From the NCBI GenBank assembly GCA_003140115.1, contig PLIQ01000179.1:11335-64305 (forward strand): 52,971 nucleotides of DNA, given 5' to 3'. The DNA is from Actinomycetota bacterium (lineage in GTDB: Bacteria; Actinomycetota; Actinomycetes; Streptosporangiales; Streptosporangiaceae). Under the pieces are notes generated by a model, which had not been told where the DNA came from, made no database searches, and saw only the letters and a list, made by a program, of their open reading frames with translations. A program made the translations under genes and the position numbers. Of the stretch, positions 6,906 to 15,353 are shown in pieces (positions within the stretch are counted from its first letter, which is position 1; every line of letters starts with the position of its first letter).

Positions 6906-9041
6906 ATGAGCATCGAGGTTCCGGCCGAACCGCCCGCCGAGGCGCCGTCGGCCAAGCAGGTCCCCCACGAGCGCACCTACCACGGCGATACCGTGACCGA
7001 CGAGTACGCCTGGCTGGCCGACAAGGACGACCCCGACACGATCGCCTACCTGAAGGCCGAGAACGCCTACACCGAGGCGATCACCGCCGGGCTCGCCCCG
7101 CTCCAGGATCAGATCTTCGCCGAGATCAAGGCCCGGACTCAGGAGAGCGACCTGTCCGTCCCGGTACGCAAGGGCGACTGGTGGCAGTACGCCCGGACGG
7201 TCGAGGGCCAGCAGTACGCGGTGCACTGCCGCCGCGCGGTCCGGCCGGGTGAGGTCATCCCGCCCCTGGCCGAGGACGGCCAGCCGCTGGACGGGGAGGA
7301 AGTGCTGCTGGACGAGAACGAGCTGGCTGCCGGGGCGGGCTTCTTCGCGCTGGGCGCGTACCAACCGAGCCCGGACTGGCGCTGGCTGGCTTACGCCACC
7401 GACGTGCGCGGCGACGAGCGGTTCACGATCCGGATCAAAGACCTGGCCACCGGGGCCCTGCTGCCCGACGAGATCCCCGGCGCCTACTACGGGTGCACGT
7501 GGTCGCTGGACGGTTCGGTCTTGTTCTACGTGACCGTCGATGACGCCTGGCGGCCCTACCGGGTTTGGCGGCACCGGATCGGCACCCCGGCCGAACAGGA
7601 CGTCATCTTGTTCGAGGAAGCCGACCGGCGCTTCAACATCAATGTCGGCCACACCCGCAGCGAACGCTACATCGTGGTCCACAGCGCGAGCGTGCTGACC
7701 AGCGAGGTGTGGCTGCTCGACGCGGCCACGCCGGAGAGCGAGTTCACCGTGGTGGCCCCGCGCCGGCAGGGCCTGGACTACAGCGTCGACGATGCCGGAG
7801 ACCGGCTGCTCATCTTGCACAACGACCACGCGGAGAACTTCGAGATCGCCACCGCGTCGCTGTCGGCTCCGGCGGACTGGACCCCGCTGGTGCCGCACCG
7901 GGCCGACACCCGGCTGCTGGGCATGGCCGCGTTCGCGGACTTCATCGTCGTCTACTTCCGACGCGACGGGCTCACCGGGCTCCGGATTCTCGATGGCAGC
8001 GCCGGCGAAGACGGCGAGGACGGCGAAGACGGCCAGCGCGAGATCGCCTTCGCCGAGCCGATCTACCGGGTCGGGCCGGGACCGAACCCCGAATACCACT
8101 CCACCCGGTTCCGCCTGTCCTACACCTCACTGGTCACTCCCGGCTCGGTCTACGACTGCGACATGGCCACCGGCGAACTGACCCTGCTCAAGCGCCAGCC
8201 GGTGCTGCCGTCCCCGTCGGGTGAGCCGTACCGAGCCGAGGACTACGAGCAGCACCGCGAGTGGGCCGTCGCGACCGACGGCACGCGGATCCCGATCTCG
8301 CTGGTGCGCCGCAAGGACACGCCGCGGGATGGCAGCGCGCCGTGCCTGCTCAATGGCTACGGCAGCTACGAGATCTCCCGGGATCCGGCCTTCTCCATCC
8401 CGGTCCTGTCGCTGCTCGACCGGGGGTTCGTCTATGCGATCGCGCACGTCAGGGGCGGCGGCGAGCTGGGCCGGGCCTGGTACACCGACGGCAAGCTGCT
8501 GCACAAGAAGAACACCTTCACCGACTTCATCGCGTGCGCGGAGCACCTGGAGAAGTCGGACTGGACCTCGGCGTCCCGGCTGGTGGCCCGGGGCGGCTCG
8601 GCCGGCGGCCTGCTCATGGGCGCGGTGGCCAACCTGGCGCCGCAGGACTTCGCCGGCATCGTGGCCCAGGTGCCGTTCGTCGACGCGCTCAACACGATCC
8701 TGGACCCGTCGCTGCCGCTGACCGTGACCGAGTGGGACGAATGGGGCGACCCGCTGCATGACCCGCAGGTCTACGCGTACATGAAGTCCTACACACCGTA
8801 CGAGAACGTGACCGGGCAGGCCTACCCGCCGATCTTCGCCCTCGGCGGCCTGAACGACACCCGGGTGACCTACCACGAGCCCGCCAAGTGGATCGCCCGG
8901 CTGCGCGCGGTGGCCAAGGGCGGCCCGTTCCTGCTCAAGATCGAGATGGAGGCGGGCCACGGCGGCCGCAGCGGCCGCTACGACGCCTGGCGGGAGGAGG
9001 CCCTGGTCCTGGCGTGGATCATCCAGACCGCCACGTCCTAG
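6906..9041 (+). CDS. ptrB: S9A prolyl oligopeptidase family protein (oligopeptidase B-like)
   Basis: A 711-residue serine peptidase of the prolyl oligopeptidase family, most like oligopeptidase B (protease II). An N-terminal seven-bladed propeller region precedes an alpha/beta hydrolase domain from about residue 450. The catalytic triad is visible: Ser565 in RGGSAGG, Asp651 in GGLNDTRV and His685 in MEAGHGGRSG. ATG 6906 is the start; the same frame stays open upstream across the divergent CorA start but that part is non-coding. An acidic low-complexity run of GEDGEDGEDG lies near residue 365. It is cytoplasmic (no signal peptide) and probably cleaves peptides after basic residues. Its end overlaps the convergent prs-like gene by four bases. 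Confidence 0.92.
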   Translation: MSIEVPAEPPAEAPSAKQVPHERTYHGDTVTDEYAWLADKDDPDTIAYLKAENAYTEAITAGLAPLQDQIFAEIKARTQESDLSVPVRKGDWWQYARTVEGQQYAVHCRRAVRPGEVIPPLAEDGQPLDGEEVLLDENELAAGAGFFALGAYQPSPDWRWLAYATDVRGDERFTIRIKDLATGALLPDEIPGAYYGCTWSLDGSVLFYVTVDDAWRPYRVWRHRIGTPAEQDVILFEEADRRFNINVGHTRSERYIVVHSASVLTSEVWLLDAATPESEFTVVAPRRQGLDYSVDDAGDRLLILHNDHAENFEIATASLSAPADWTPLVPHRADTRLLGMAAFADFIVVYFRRDGLTGLRILDGSAGEDGEDGEDGQREIAFAEPIYRVGPGPNPEYHSTRFRLSYTSLVTPGSVYDCDMATGELTLLKRQPVLPSPSGEPYRAEDYEQHREWAVATDGTRIPISLVRRKDTPRDGSAPCLLNGYGSYEISRDPAFSIPVLSLLDRGFVYAIAHVRGGGELGRAWYTDGKLLHKKNTFTDFIACAEHLEKSDWTSASRLVARGGSAGGLLMGAVANLAPQDFAGIVAQVPFVDALNTILDPSLPLTVTEWDEWGDPLHDPQVYAYMKSYTPYENVTGQAYPPIFALGGLNDTRVTYHEPAKWIARLRAVAKGGPFLLKIEMEAGHGGRSGRYDAWREEALVLAWIIQTATS

Positions 9042-9970
9042 TGGTCGAACAGGGAGCTGACCGACTCGCCGTTGTGGATGCGGCTGATGGCCTCGGCCAG
9101 CGCGGGGGCCACCGACAGCACGTGCAGCTTCGGGTGGTCCACGGGCACCGGCGCGGAGTTGGTGCACACCACCTCGGTCACGTCGCCCGAGGTCAGCTTG
9201 TCCAGCGCGTTGTCGACGAACAACCCGTGGGTGCAGGCCACGGCCACCGAACGGACGCCCTGCTCGCGTAGCCGGTCCAGGAGTTCGAACACGGTGGTGC
9301 CGCGCGAGATCTCATCGTCGATGACGATCACGTCCCGGCCGGCCACGTCGCCGATGATGGCGGTGATCCGGACCTCGGTGTCGCTGATCCGCTCCTTCGC
9401 ACCGGCGGCGACCGGCAGGCCGAGCCTGCGGGCGAACGCCGCGGCGCTCTTGGCGTAGCCGAGGTCGGGGGCGACCACCACGGTGTTGGACAGGTCCCGG
9501 CCGCGGAAATGGGCGGACAGCTCGCGCAGCGCGTGCAGGTGGTCCACCGGGACCGAGAAGAACCCGTGCACCTGCGGCGAGTGCAGGGTCAGCGTGAGCA
9601 CCCGGTTCACGCCCGCGGTGACCAGCAGGTCGGCCACGAGACGGGCGCCGATGGAAATCCTCGGCTTGTCCTTCTTATCCGACCGGGCGTACGCGTAGTG
9701 GGGCATGACCGCGGTCACCCGCCCGGCCGACGCGCCGCGGGCCGCGTCCGCCATCAGCAGCAGCTCGACCAGGTGCTCCTGCACCGGCCGGACCAGCGGC
9801 TGGATGAGGTACACGTCCCGTTCCCGGCAGTTGGCCTGGAGCTGGACCTCCAGGCAGTCGTTCGCGAACCGCTCGAGCAGCACCGGCTGCTGCGGCACGG
9901 CCAGGAACGCGCAGATCTCGGCGGTCAGCGCCGGATGGGCGCTGCCGCCGAAGACCGCGATCTCACGCAC
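9038..9970 (-). CDS. prs: ribose-phosphate pyrophosphokinase
   Basis: A 310-residue PRPP synthetase, which transfers pyrophosphate from ATP to ribose 5-phosphate. The PRPP-binding loop is DVIVIDDEISRGTT, the flexible-loop region reads YARSDKKDKPRIS and the HSPQVHGFFSVPVDHL segment matches the family HAxQIQGFF..PVDNL. The N-terminal nucleotide-binding region diverges from the main housekeeping Prs type, so it may be a second paralogue. It overlaps the upstream adenylate-kinase-like gene by eight bases, and the two likely form an operon. The two products share AMP/ATP chemistry, so coupling PRPP synthesis to AMP recycling is plausible but unproven. Confidence 0.9.
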   Translation of the reverse strand: MREIAVFGGSAHPALTAEICAFLAVPQQPVLLERFANDCLEVQLQANCRERDVYLIQPLVRPVQEHLVELLLMADAARGASAGRVTAVMPHYAYARSDKKDKPRISIGARLVADLLVTAGVNRVLTLTLHSPQVHGFFSVPVDHLHALRELSAHFRGRDLSNTVVVAPDLGYAKSAAAFARRLGLPVAAGAKERISDTEVRITAIIGDVAGRDVIVIDDEISRGTTVFELLDRLREQGVRSVAVACTHGLFVDNALDKLTSGDVTEVVCTNSAPVPVDHPKLHVLSVAPALAEAISRIHNGESVSSLFDH

Positions 9971-10637
9971 TTGCGTTCTCCTGGGACTCCTGCTGTTTTT
10001 GCGGCGGGAGGCTGAGCTTCCGCCTGATCTCGGCCTGGACCACCTCCGGTGCGGGCCGGGCGTCGGCGGTGACGACGTACTCCTTGCGCCCGAACAGCTC
10101 GAGCACCGGGTTGGTCTTCTCGTGGTAGGTCTTCAGCCGGACCGCCAGCGCCTCCTCGGTGTCATCCTCCCTGGTCGTCAGCTCTCCCTGGCACGCGTCG
10201 CACTGGCCGGGGACCGCGGGGCTGTCGTCGATCAGGCTGTAGTTGATACCGCAGTCCGCGCACAGCCGGCGGTTGAGCACCCGGCGGCGGACCTCGCTGT
10301 CCGGCAGGTCGAGCGTGATGATGGCGTCGATGTCGTAGCTCTCCAGGAAGAACTCGGCCTGGCGCCGGTTCCGCGGGAACCCGTCGATGATGAATCCGAA
10401 GTTCCAGTCGTGCCCGGTCAGCCTGCTCTGCACCACCGACTCGACCAGGTCGTCCCCGACCAGCTCCCCGGCCGCCATGACCCGGCGGACCTGGGCGCCG
10501 ATCTTGGTGTGATTCTGTACGTTCCAGCGGAAGATGTCCCCCACGCTGATGTGCACGATGTCCAGGTCAGCGGCCAGCAGCTCGCTCTGCGTGCCCTTGC
10601 CGCTGCCCTGCACGCCCATGATCACGTACTTGCGCAT
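9963..10637 (-). CDS. adk: adenylate kinase family protein
   Basis: A 224-residue nucleoside monophosphate kinase. The P-loop is GVQGSGKGTQ at residues 8-17, GFIIDGFPRNRRQAE is the family signature, and the LID carries four cysteines (CADC ... CDAC) that would bind zinc. It interconverts AMP, ADP and ATP. ATG 10637 gives the canonical MRKYVIMG start; earlier in-frame starts add non-homologous sequence. The C-terminus is Gln/Glu/Ser-rich. It is in a three-gene run with a hypothetical protein upstream and the prs-like gene downstream, away from the ribosomal-protein locus where housekeeping adk normally sits, so it is probably a paralogue. Confidence 0.9.
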   Translation of the reverse strand: MRKYVIMGVQGSGKGTQSELLAADLDIVHISVGDIFRWNVQNHTKIGAQVRRVMAAGELVGDDLVESVVQSRLTGHDWNFGFIIDGFPRNRRQAEFFLESYDIDAIITLDLPDSEVRRRVLNRRLCADCGINYSLIDDSPAVPGQCDACQGELTTREDDTEEALAVRLKTYHEKTNPVLELFGRKEYVVTADARPAPEVVQAEIRRKLSLPPQKQQESQENASA

Positions 10638-10674
10638 GTCAACAGCGTGGCATACGGCGCGCGGCGCTGCCCGG

Positions 10675-11004
10675 CTAGGGCTTGACGACGGTCGGCAGGC
10701 GCAGGCCCAGCTTGCGCTCACAGGCGCGCCGCATCGGCCGGCTGACCAGCGGGCGCAGCTGCGGCCAGTCGTCGCGCAGCCGCCGCGGGTTGACGAACCG
10801 GGCCAGGTCGTTCCGCCGGCCCTGGCTGAGCACGATGCTGTACAGCAGCAGCCTGGGCGTCTCCAGGGCGACGTCGAACTCGCGCAGTCCGTGCCAGGTC
10901 AGGTGGACCGGCAACACGACCACTCCCCGCCAGGGTCCGTGCAGGTCATCGAGCCGATCAGGCAGCCGTGCGGCCTCCGGTGACCACCCGGCGAACACGC
11001 TCAT
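10675..11004 (-). CDS. conserved-looking hypothetical protein
   Basis: A 109-residue basic protein starting MSVFAGWSPEAARLPDR, rich in Arg and Leu, with no membrane segment or domain I recognise. ATG 11004 is used; a GTG at 11049 would extend it. Its strong codon bias in this frame and the short distance (37 bases) to the adk-like start support a real gene at the head of the adk-prs run. The function is unknown. Confidence 0.6.
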   Translation of the reverse strand: MSVFAGWSPEAARLPDRLDDLHGPWRGVVVLPVHLTWHGLREFDVALETPRLLLYSIVLSQGRRNDLARFVNPRRLRDDWPQLRPLVSRPMRRACERKLGLRLPTVVKP

Positions 11005-11134
11005 GGGGAAATTATCGGTGACCAGCCGGCCAACGCGAGCTCCTTTCACCAGATCATGATGGCCTAGCCGGTCCTGCCGGCCGGTGACCGGCACGCCGCC
11101 GCACTACGTTCCGGGCAGCGCTACGCTCGTTGTC

Positions 11135-11611
11135 ATGGAGAACGCTGCCCCGGTCGGCCCGGCGGAGACCGCCGGGCCCGAGCGCTCCGGGCCGGTGTGG
11201 CGGTTCCTCATCAAGCCCCGCTGGCTGGGCTGGCACGTGCTCATGGTGGTGTCCTTTTGGGGCATGCTCTGGCTCGGTGACTGGCAGCTCCACCGCGCGC
11301 TGGGCGGCAACGGGCTGAGCTGGGCCTACACGTTCGAGTGGCCGCTGTTCGCCGGTTTCGCCGTCGTGTTCTGGGCCAAGACGATCAAGGACGAGTTCCG
11401 GCTCAAGCGAGGCGAGACGACGGAATCAGCCGAGTCGCAGGCCAGCCGGGACGATCTCCCGATCAGTGTCCGGCCCGTCCAGGTCAGCGCCGGTGCCGCG
11501 GGCGCGGCCGGGGACGACGAGGACCCCGAGCTCAGCGCCTACAACGCCTACCTGGCCCGGCTCAACAGTGAGGTCAAGCGCCACGGCAGGTGGCACGGAC
11601 TGCGAAGCTAG
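11135..11611 (+). CDS. small integral membrane protein
   Basis: A 158-residue protein with two hydrophobic segments (about 30-50 and 65-85, including a WGMLWLGDWQLHRA stretch between them) and a long acidic, Ala-rich cytoplasmic tail ending in a basic patch. The N-terminal layout (R-F-L-K-P-R-W-L-G-W-H) is typical of a small family found next to DUF3817 proteins in actinobacteria, as here. ATG 11135 is chosen because upstream in-frame sequence is not homologous-looking. The DUF3817 gene starts 14 bases after its stop, suggesting co-transcription. The function is unknown. Confidence 0.75.
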   Translation: MENAAPVGPAETAGPERSGPVWRFLIKPRWLGWHVLMVVSFWGMLWLGDWQLHRALGGNGLSWAYTFEWPLFAGFAVVFWAKTIKDEFRLKRGETTESAESQASRDDLPISVRPVQVSAGAAGAAGDDEDPELSAYNAYLARLNSEVKRHGRWHGLRS

Positions 11612-11625
11612 GGAGATAGAGCTCT

Positions 11626-11961
11626 GTGAACGCGGCGGTCCTCCGGTATCGGGTGATGGCTTACGTGACCGGTGTGGTGCTGGTCTTCTTGTGTTTCGTC
11701 GGCATCCCGCTGCAGGTGGCGGGTCACCCGGCTGTGGCCAACAACGTCGGCGTGGTGCACGGCATCTTGTACATCATCTACCTGGCGTTCGCCTGGATCT
11801 TGTCCAGGAAGCTGCGGCTGGCGAACAAGCCGACCGTGATCATGCTGCTGGCCGGCACCATCCCCATCATGACGTTCATCGTCGAGCGTTGGGTCACACG
11901 CCGGTTCATCAACCCCGCGCTGGCCAGCCAGGCCGAACAGGCCGAGCCCGTGCGCCGGTGA
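11626..11961 (+). CDS. DUF3817 family membrane protein
   Basis: A 111-residue protein with three predicted membrane helices and the DUF3817 pattern, including the conserved VGVVHGILYIIYLAFA segment and the TFIVERW..RR end. The start is GTG 11626, preceded by GGGAG. It overlaps the following methyltransferase by four bases, so the four genes from 11135 to 13171 probably form one operon. The biochemical role of DUF3817 is not known. Confidence 0.88.
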   Translation: MNAAVLRYRVMAYVTGVVLVFLCFVGIPLQVAGHPAVANNVGVVHGILYIIYLAFAWILSRKLRLANKPTVIMLLAGTIPIMTFIVERWVTRRFINPALASQAEQAEPVRR

Positions 11962-12581
11962 CCGAGCACTACTTCTCGCCGCAGCCGGGCGCCCGGCACC
12001 GGCCGGGCAAGGTCCGGGTCATGCTGCCCGGTGTCTACCTGGAGCTAGCCACCGACGCGGGGGTCTTCTCCCCCGGACGGCTCGACCCCGGCACCCGCCT
12101 GCTGCTGGACACCGCGCCCGCCCCGCCGCCAGCGGGCGACCTGCTCGACCTCGGATGCGGCTACGGCCCGATCGCCTGCGTGCTGGCCAAGCGGTCGCCC
12201 GGGGCCACGGTCTGGGCCGTCGACGTCAACGAGCGGGCGCTCGAGCTGTGCGCGCGGAACGCCGCCGCGGCCGGGCTGCCCAACGTGCGCTGCGTCACCC
12301 CCGACGACCCGGCCGTCCCCGCCCGGCTGGCCGGCATCTGGTCCAACCCGCCGGTCCGCATCGGCAAGGCGGCGCTGCAGGAGCTGCTGTCGGGCTGGCT
12401 CGGCCGCCTGGCGCCCGGCGGTCAGGCGTACCTGGTGGCCGGGCGCAACCTCGGCGCGGATTCGCTGCACCGTTGGCTGGCCGAGCAGGGCTGGCTGGTG
12501 AGGAGGCGGGTCGCACGGAGCGGTTACCGGCTGCTTCAGGTCGAATATTTGCCCGAACGAACGGTGGTGACTCCCCCGTGA
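11958..12581 (+). CDS. class I SAM methyltransferase, RsmC/RlmG-like
   Basis: A 207-residue SAM-dependent methyltransferase. Motif I is DLGCGYGPIA (about residues 56-65) and motif IV is SNPPVRIGK; the N-P-P signature with a preceding short N-terminal segment marks the MTS domain used by RsmC/RlmG to methylate the exocyclic amine of guanine in rRNA. GTG 11958 gives the expected VTEHYFSPQPG start and overlaps the DUF3817 stop. It lacks the N-terminal duplicated domain of E. coli RsmC, as is common in actinobacteria. It overlaps the next RNA methyltransferase by four bases, which supports an RNA-modification role. Confidence 0.88.
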   Translation: MTEHYFSPQPGARHRPGKVRVMLPGVYLELATDAGVFSPGRLDPGTRLLLDTAPAPPPAGDLLDLGCGYGPIACVLAKRSPGATVWAVDVNERALELCARNAAAAGLPNVRCVTPDDPAVPARLAGIWSNPPVRIGKAALQELLSGWLGRLAPGGQAYLVAGRNLGADSLHRWLAEQGWLVRRRVARSGYRLLQVEYLPERTVVTPP

Positions 12582-13171
12582 CCCCGCCCGTGCCGCCCGG
12601 CGACGGCGCCCGGGCCCCCCGCCAGCTGCGGCCGGTCGAGGTCAAGCGGCTGAACCGCGAGTGGCGCCGGGTCACCGAGGCCCGCCTGGCCGTGCTACTG
12701 GACTCGGTCGGCCAGCCGTTCAACGTCGGCTCCATCGTCCGCTCGGCCGCCGCCTTCGGCGTCGAACACCTGTGGCTGTGCGGCAGCACCGCGGTGCTGT
12801 CGCATCCGGGGGTGAGCAAGACGGCGCTCGGCACCCAGCGGCTGATCCAGGCGACCACCGAGGCCAGCCCGGTCGCCGCGGCCAAGGCGGCATCGGCCGC
12901 GGGCCTGCGAGTGGTGGCCATCGAACTGGCCTCGGGCGCCCTCCCGCTGCACGAGGCGCCGCTGGACGGCGATGTCTGCCTGGCGTTCGGCAACGAGGAC
13001 CACGGCTGTTCGGCGGCCCTGCTCGCGGTGGCCGACGCGGTCGCATATATCCCGCAGCCGGGCCGGGTCGGATCGCTGAACGTGGCCGCGACGGCCGCGG
13101 TGGCCATGGCCGAGGCGCGGCGCCGGGCCTGGACCGCTAAAGCCCCTGGATTCCCCTCATCCGATGTGTGA
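12578..13171 (+). CDS. SpoU/TrmH family RNA 2-O-ribose methyltransferase
   Basis: A 197-residue SPOUT methyltransferase with the three SpoU motifs: NVGSIVRSAAAFG, then AFGNEDHG, then IPQPGRVGSLNVAATAA. It would transfer a methyl group from SAM to a ribose 2-OH, most likely in tRNA (TrmH-like by length and lack of an N-terminal L30-like domain). GTG 12578 overlaps the upstream methyltransferase stop. The N-terminal 20 residues are Pro/Gly-rich and variable. Confidence 0.9.
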   Translation: MTPPVPPGDGARAPRQLRPVEVKRLNREWRRVTEARLAVLLDSVGQPFNVGSIVRSAAAFGVEHLWLCGSTAVLSHPGVSKTALGTQRLIQATTEASPVAAAKAASAAGLRVVAIELASGALPLHEAPLDGDVCLAFGNEDHGCSAALLAVADAVAYIPQPGRVGSLNVAATAAVAMAEARRRAWTAKAPGFPSSDV

Positions 13172-13223
13172 CGGACATCCGTAGTTCACCGGGTCGGTCC
13201 TGGCTGCAGGCATACTTGCCATC

Positions 13224-14018
13224 GTGCGAGTACCCTTTCTCGATCACCCGCGGCCGATCGCGTTCGCCCACCGAGGCGGCGCGGCCCACGCTCCGGAGAA
13301 CTCCTGGGCCGCGTTCGAGCACGCCATCAAGCTGGGGTACGCGTACCTCGAGACCGACGCCCGGGCGACCGCGGACGGAAGGCTGGTGGCCTTCCACGAC
13401 CGGACGCTGGACCGGGTCACCGACGCGTCCGGGCCGATCAACGCGCTGTCCTACCGTGAGGTCGCCGCGCTGCGGGTCGGCGGCACCGAACCGATACCGC
13501 TCATCGAGGACCTGATCGCCGCCTGGCCCGATGTGCGCTTCAACATCGACCTGAAGGACGCACAGGGGATCTCCCTGCTTCCCGAGGTGCTGCGCCGCAC
13601 CGAGGCCTGGGACCGGGTCTGCGTGACCTCGTTCTCCGGCAACCGGCTCCGGACTGCCCGCGGGCTGCTCGACCGGCCGGTGTGCATGGCGGCCTCGCCG
13701 GCCGCGATCGCCGGCGTCCGCTGCAACGTCGGCACCTCCGCGCGCTGGCCGCAGATCCGGATGCTGGCCAGCTTCCTGGCCCGGGCCTGGGTGCGCTGCG
13801 CCCAGGTGCCCGGGACGGTGGCGACCGGGACGTTCGTGCGCCGGGCGCACGCCCTGGGCCTCGACGTGCACGTCTGGACCATCAACGACCGGGTCGAGAT
13901 GATCCGCTACCTGGATCTGGGCGCGGACGGCATCATGACCGACGACATCAAGACCCTGCGCGACGTGCTGATCGAGCGCGGTCAGTGGCATCCCCGGGTG
14001 GGTTCTGCCACCGCCTAG
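13224..14018 (+). CDS. glycerophosphodiester phosphodiesterase
   Basis: A 264-residue GDPD-family enzyme. The catalytic signature is AHRGGAAHAPENS near residue 15, followed by ETDAR (metal ligands) and FHD.TLDR (catalytic His), and later NIDLK and HVWTIND, all canonical. There is no signal peptide, so it probably acts in the cytoplasm, hydrolysing glycerophosphodiesters to glycerol 3-phosphate and an alcohol. The start is GTG 13224. It lies 52 bases after the methyltransferase operon and may be separately expressed. Confidence 0.92.
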   Translation: MRVPFLDHPRPIAFAHRGGAAHAPENSWAAFEHAIKLGYAYLETDARATADGRLVAFHDRTLDRVTDASGPINALSYREVAALRVGGTEPIPLIEDLIAAWPDVRFNIDLKDAQGISLLPEVLRRTEAWDRVCVTSFSGNRLRTARGLLDRPVCMAASPAAIAGVRCNVGTSARWPQIRMLASFLARAWVRCAQVPGTVATGTFVRRAHALGLDVHVWTINDRVEMIRYLDLGADGIMTDDIKTLRDVLIERGQWHPRVGSATA

Positions 14019-14082
14019 CTAGCCGCGCTCAAGGCCGATAGCTGCATCTTTCGCAAAAACACGGTTGGGTAACGCCCGGAGC

Positions 14083-14109
14083 GGGAATCTTGTCCGGGTA
14101 ATCAGTGTT
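14083..14109 (+). promoter_or_regulatory. SigR-type (ECF) promoter for rbpA
   Basis: GGGAAT at 14083-14088 is followed after exactly 18 bases by GTT at 14107-14109, matching the GGGAAT-N18-GTT consensus of the thiol-stress sigma factor SigR in streptomycetes. It lies about 40 bases upstream of the rbpA start, and rbpA is a known SigR target in Streptomyces coelicolor. A start site about 7 to 10 bases after the GTT would give a leader of some 30 bases. Confidence 0.75.
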
Positions 14110-14147
14110 GCCAAGAAAGACCGTTGACCGCCTGGGAGGCAGCAAGC

Positions 14148-14534
14148 ATGGCCGAACGCGCACTTCGCGGCACCCGGCTCGGTGCGACGAGCTACGAAAA
14201 CGACAGGAACACCGACCTGGCGCCCCGTCAGGACGTCGCTTTCGATTGCCCGAACGGGCACCATTTTAGCGTGCCTTTCGCGGCGGAGGCGGAACTTCCT
14301 GGTACCTGGGAGTGTCGTGTCTGCGGTTCGATCGCTATCGCCGCCACCGGGGAGTCCCCGTCCCCGAAGAAGGCCAAGCCGCCGCGCAGCCACTGGGACA
14401 TGCTCATGGAGCGGCGCACGGTGGAAGACCTCGAGGCGGTGCTCGCCGAGCGGCTCGAAGTCATCCGGGAGCGCCGCAGCGCCGAGCGCGGCGATGACCT
14501 CGGCAGCAGCCGGACTCACCGCAGGAGCGCGTAA
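14148..14534 (+). CDS. rbpA: RNA polymerase-binding protein RbpA
   Basis: A 128-residue RbpA protein, which binds the principal sigma factor and RNA polymerase core and stabilises open complexes in actinobacteria. The N-terminal tail MAERALRGTRLGATSYEND is diagnostic, the core zinc/beta domain shows FDCPNGH and WECRVCG, and the C-terminal sigma-interacting domain reads RSHWDMLMERRTVEDLE. ATG 14148 is preceded by GGGAGGC. The long C-terminal tail (RRSAERGDD...) is variable. It has its own SigR-type promoter. It is convergent with the mannosyltransferase gene. Confidence 0.97.
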   Translation: MAERALRGTRLGATSYENDRNTDLAPRQDVAFDCPNGHHFSVPFAAEAELPGTWECRVCGSIAIAATGESPSPKKAKPPRSHWDMLMERRTVEDLEAVLAERLEVIRERRSAERGDDLGSSRTHRRSA

Positions 14535-14573
14535 GCCCGCCCCGGCGTCGCCGCGCCCCGCACTGAACTCCGG

Positions 14574-15353
14574 TTAGCTTGCCCGTTGGCTTGTCCGGCG
14601 GGACCTGAGCTGATGCAGTCGCTGCGCGACGCCCCATTGCGCGACCCGCCAGAACGCCTCCAAGATGATGCTGTTGCTCATCTTGCTGGCGCCGTGCTCC
14701 CGTTCCACGAACGTGATCGGCACCTCGACGATCTTCAGCCCGGCCTGCGCGACCCGCATGGTCAGGTCGATCTGGAAGCAGTACCCGGTTGACTGGACCT
14801 GGTCCAGGCTGATCGTGCGCAGGGTCGAGGCCCGGTAGGCGCGGAAGCCCGCGGTCGCGTCGCAGACCTTCAGGTTCAGCATGAGCCGGGTGTAGACGTT
14901 GGCTCCGCGGGACAGGACCTCACGCGATCTGGGCCAGTTGACCACCCGGCCGCCCGGCATCCACCGGGACCCGATGGCGAGGTCCGCGTGGGCCAGCGCG
15001 CCAACCAGGACGGGCAGGTGCTCGGGCAGGTGCGAGCCGTCCGCGTCCATCTCCACGATCACGCCGTAGCCGCGCTCCAGCGCCCAGCTGAACCCGGACA
15101 TGTACGCCTTGCCCAGGCCCGCCTTCTCTGTCCGGTGCATGACCTGGACGTGCGAGTCGGCCTCGGCCAGCTTGTCCGCGATGTCACCGGTGCCGTCGGG
15201 ACTGTTGTCGTCCACGATCAGCAGATCAGCCTCGGGAAGCGCCGCCCTGACCCGGCCCGTGATCGATTCCAGGTTCTGGCGCTCGTTGTACGTAGGCATG
15301 ATCACGACGGCCCGGCCGGCCGGCGGCTCAGCGGGTGGATGTGGATCTGTCAC
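14574..15353 (-). CDS. ppm1: polyprenol monophosphomannose synthase (GT2)
   Basis: A 259-residue family 2 glycosyltransferase of the dolichol/polyprenol-phosphate mannose synthase type. Visible motifs are VIMPTYNERQNL, IVDDNSPDGTGD, the metal-binding EMDADGSHLPE and IGSRWMPGG. It would transfer mannose from GDP-mannose to polyprenol phosphate at the membrane, feeding protein O-mannosylation and lipoglycan synthesis. It lacks the apolipoprotein N-acyltransferase fusion seen in mycobacterial Ppm1 and has no C-terminal membrane domain. The start is GTG 15353. Located beside rbpA, as often seen in streptomycetes. Confidence 0.93.
   Translation of the reverse strand: MTDPHPPAEPPAGRAVVIMPTYNERQNLESITGRVRAALPEADLLIVDDNSPDGTGDIADKLAEADSHVQVMHRTEKAGLGKAYMSGFSWALERGYGVIVEMDADGSHLPEHLPVLVGALAHADLAIGSRWMPGGRVVNWPRSREVLSRGANVYTRLMLNLKVCDATAGFRAYRASTLRTISLDQVQSTGYCFQIDLTMRVAQAGLKIVEVPITFVEREHGASKMSNSIILEAFWRVAQWGVAQRLHQLRSRRTSQRAS

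Noticed and set aside
6891..9167. Long leftward frames opposite the oligopeptidase
   Set aside because: They are antisense readings of high-GC coding DNA; the serine peptidase triad is on the plus strand.
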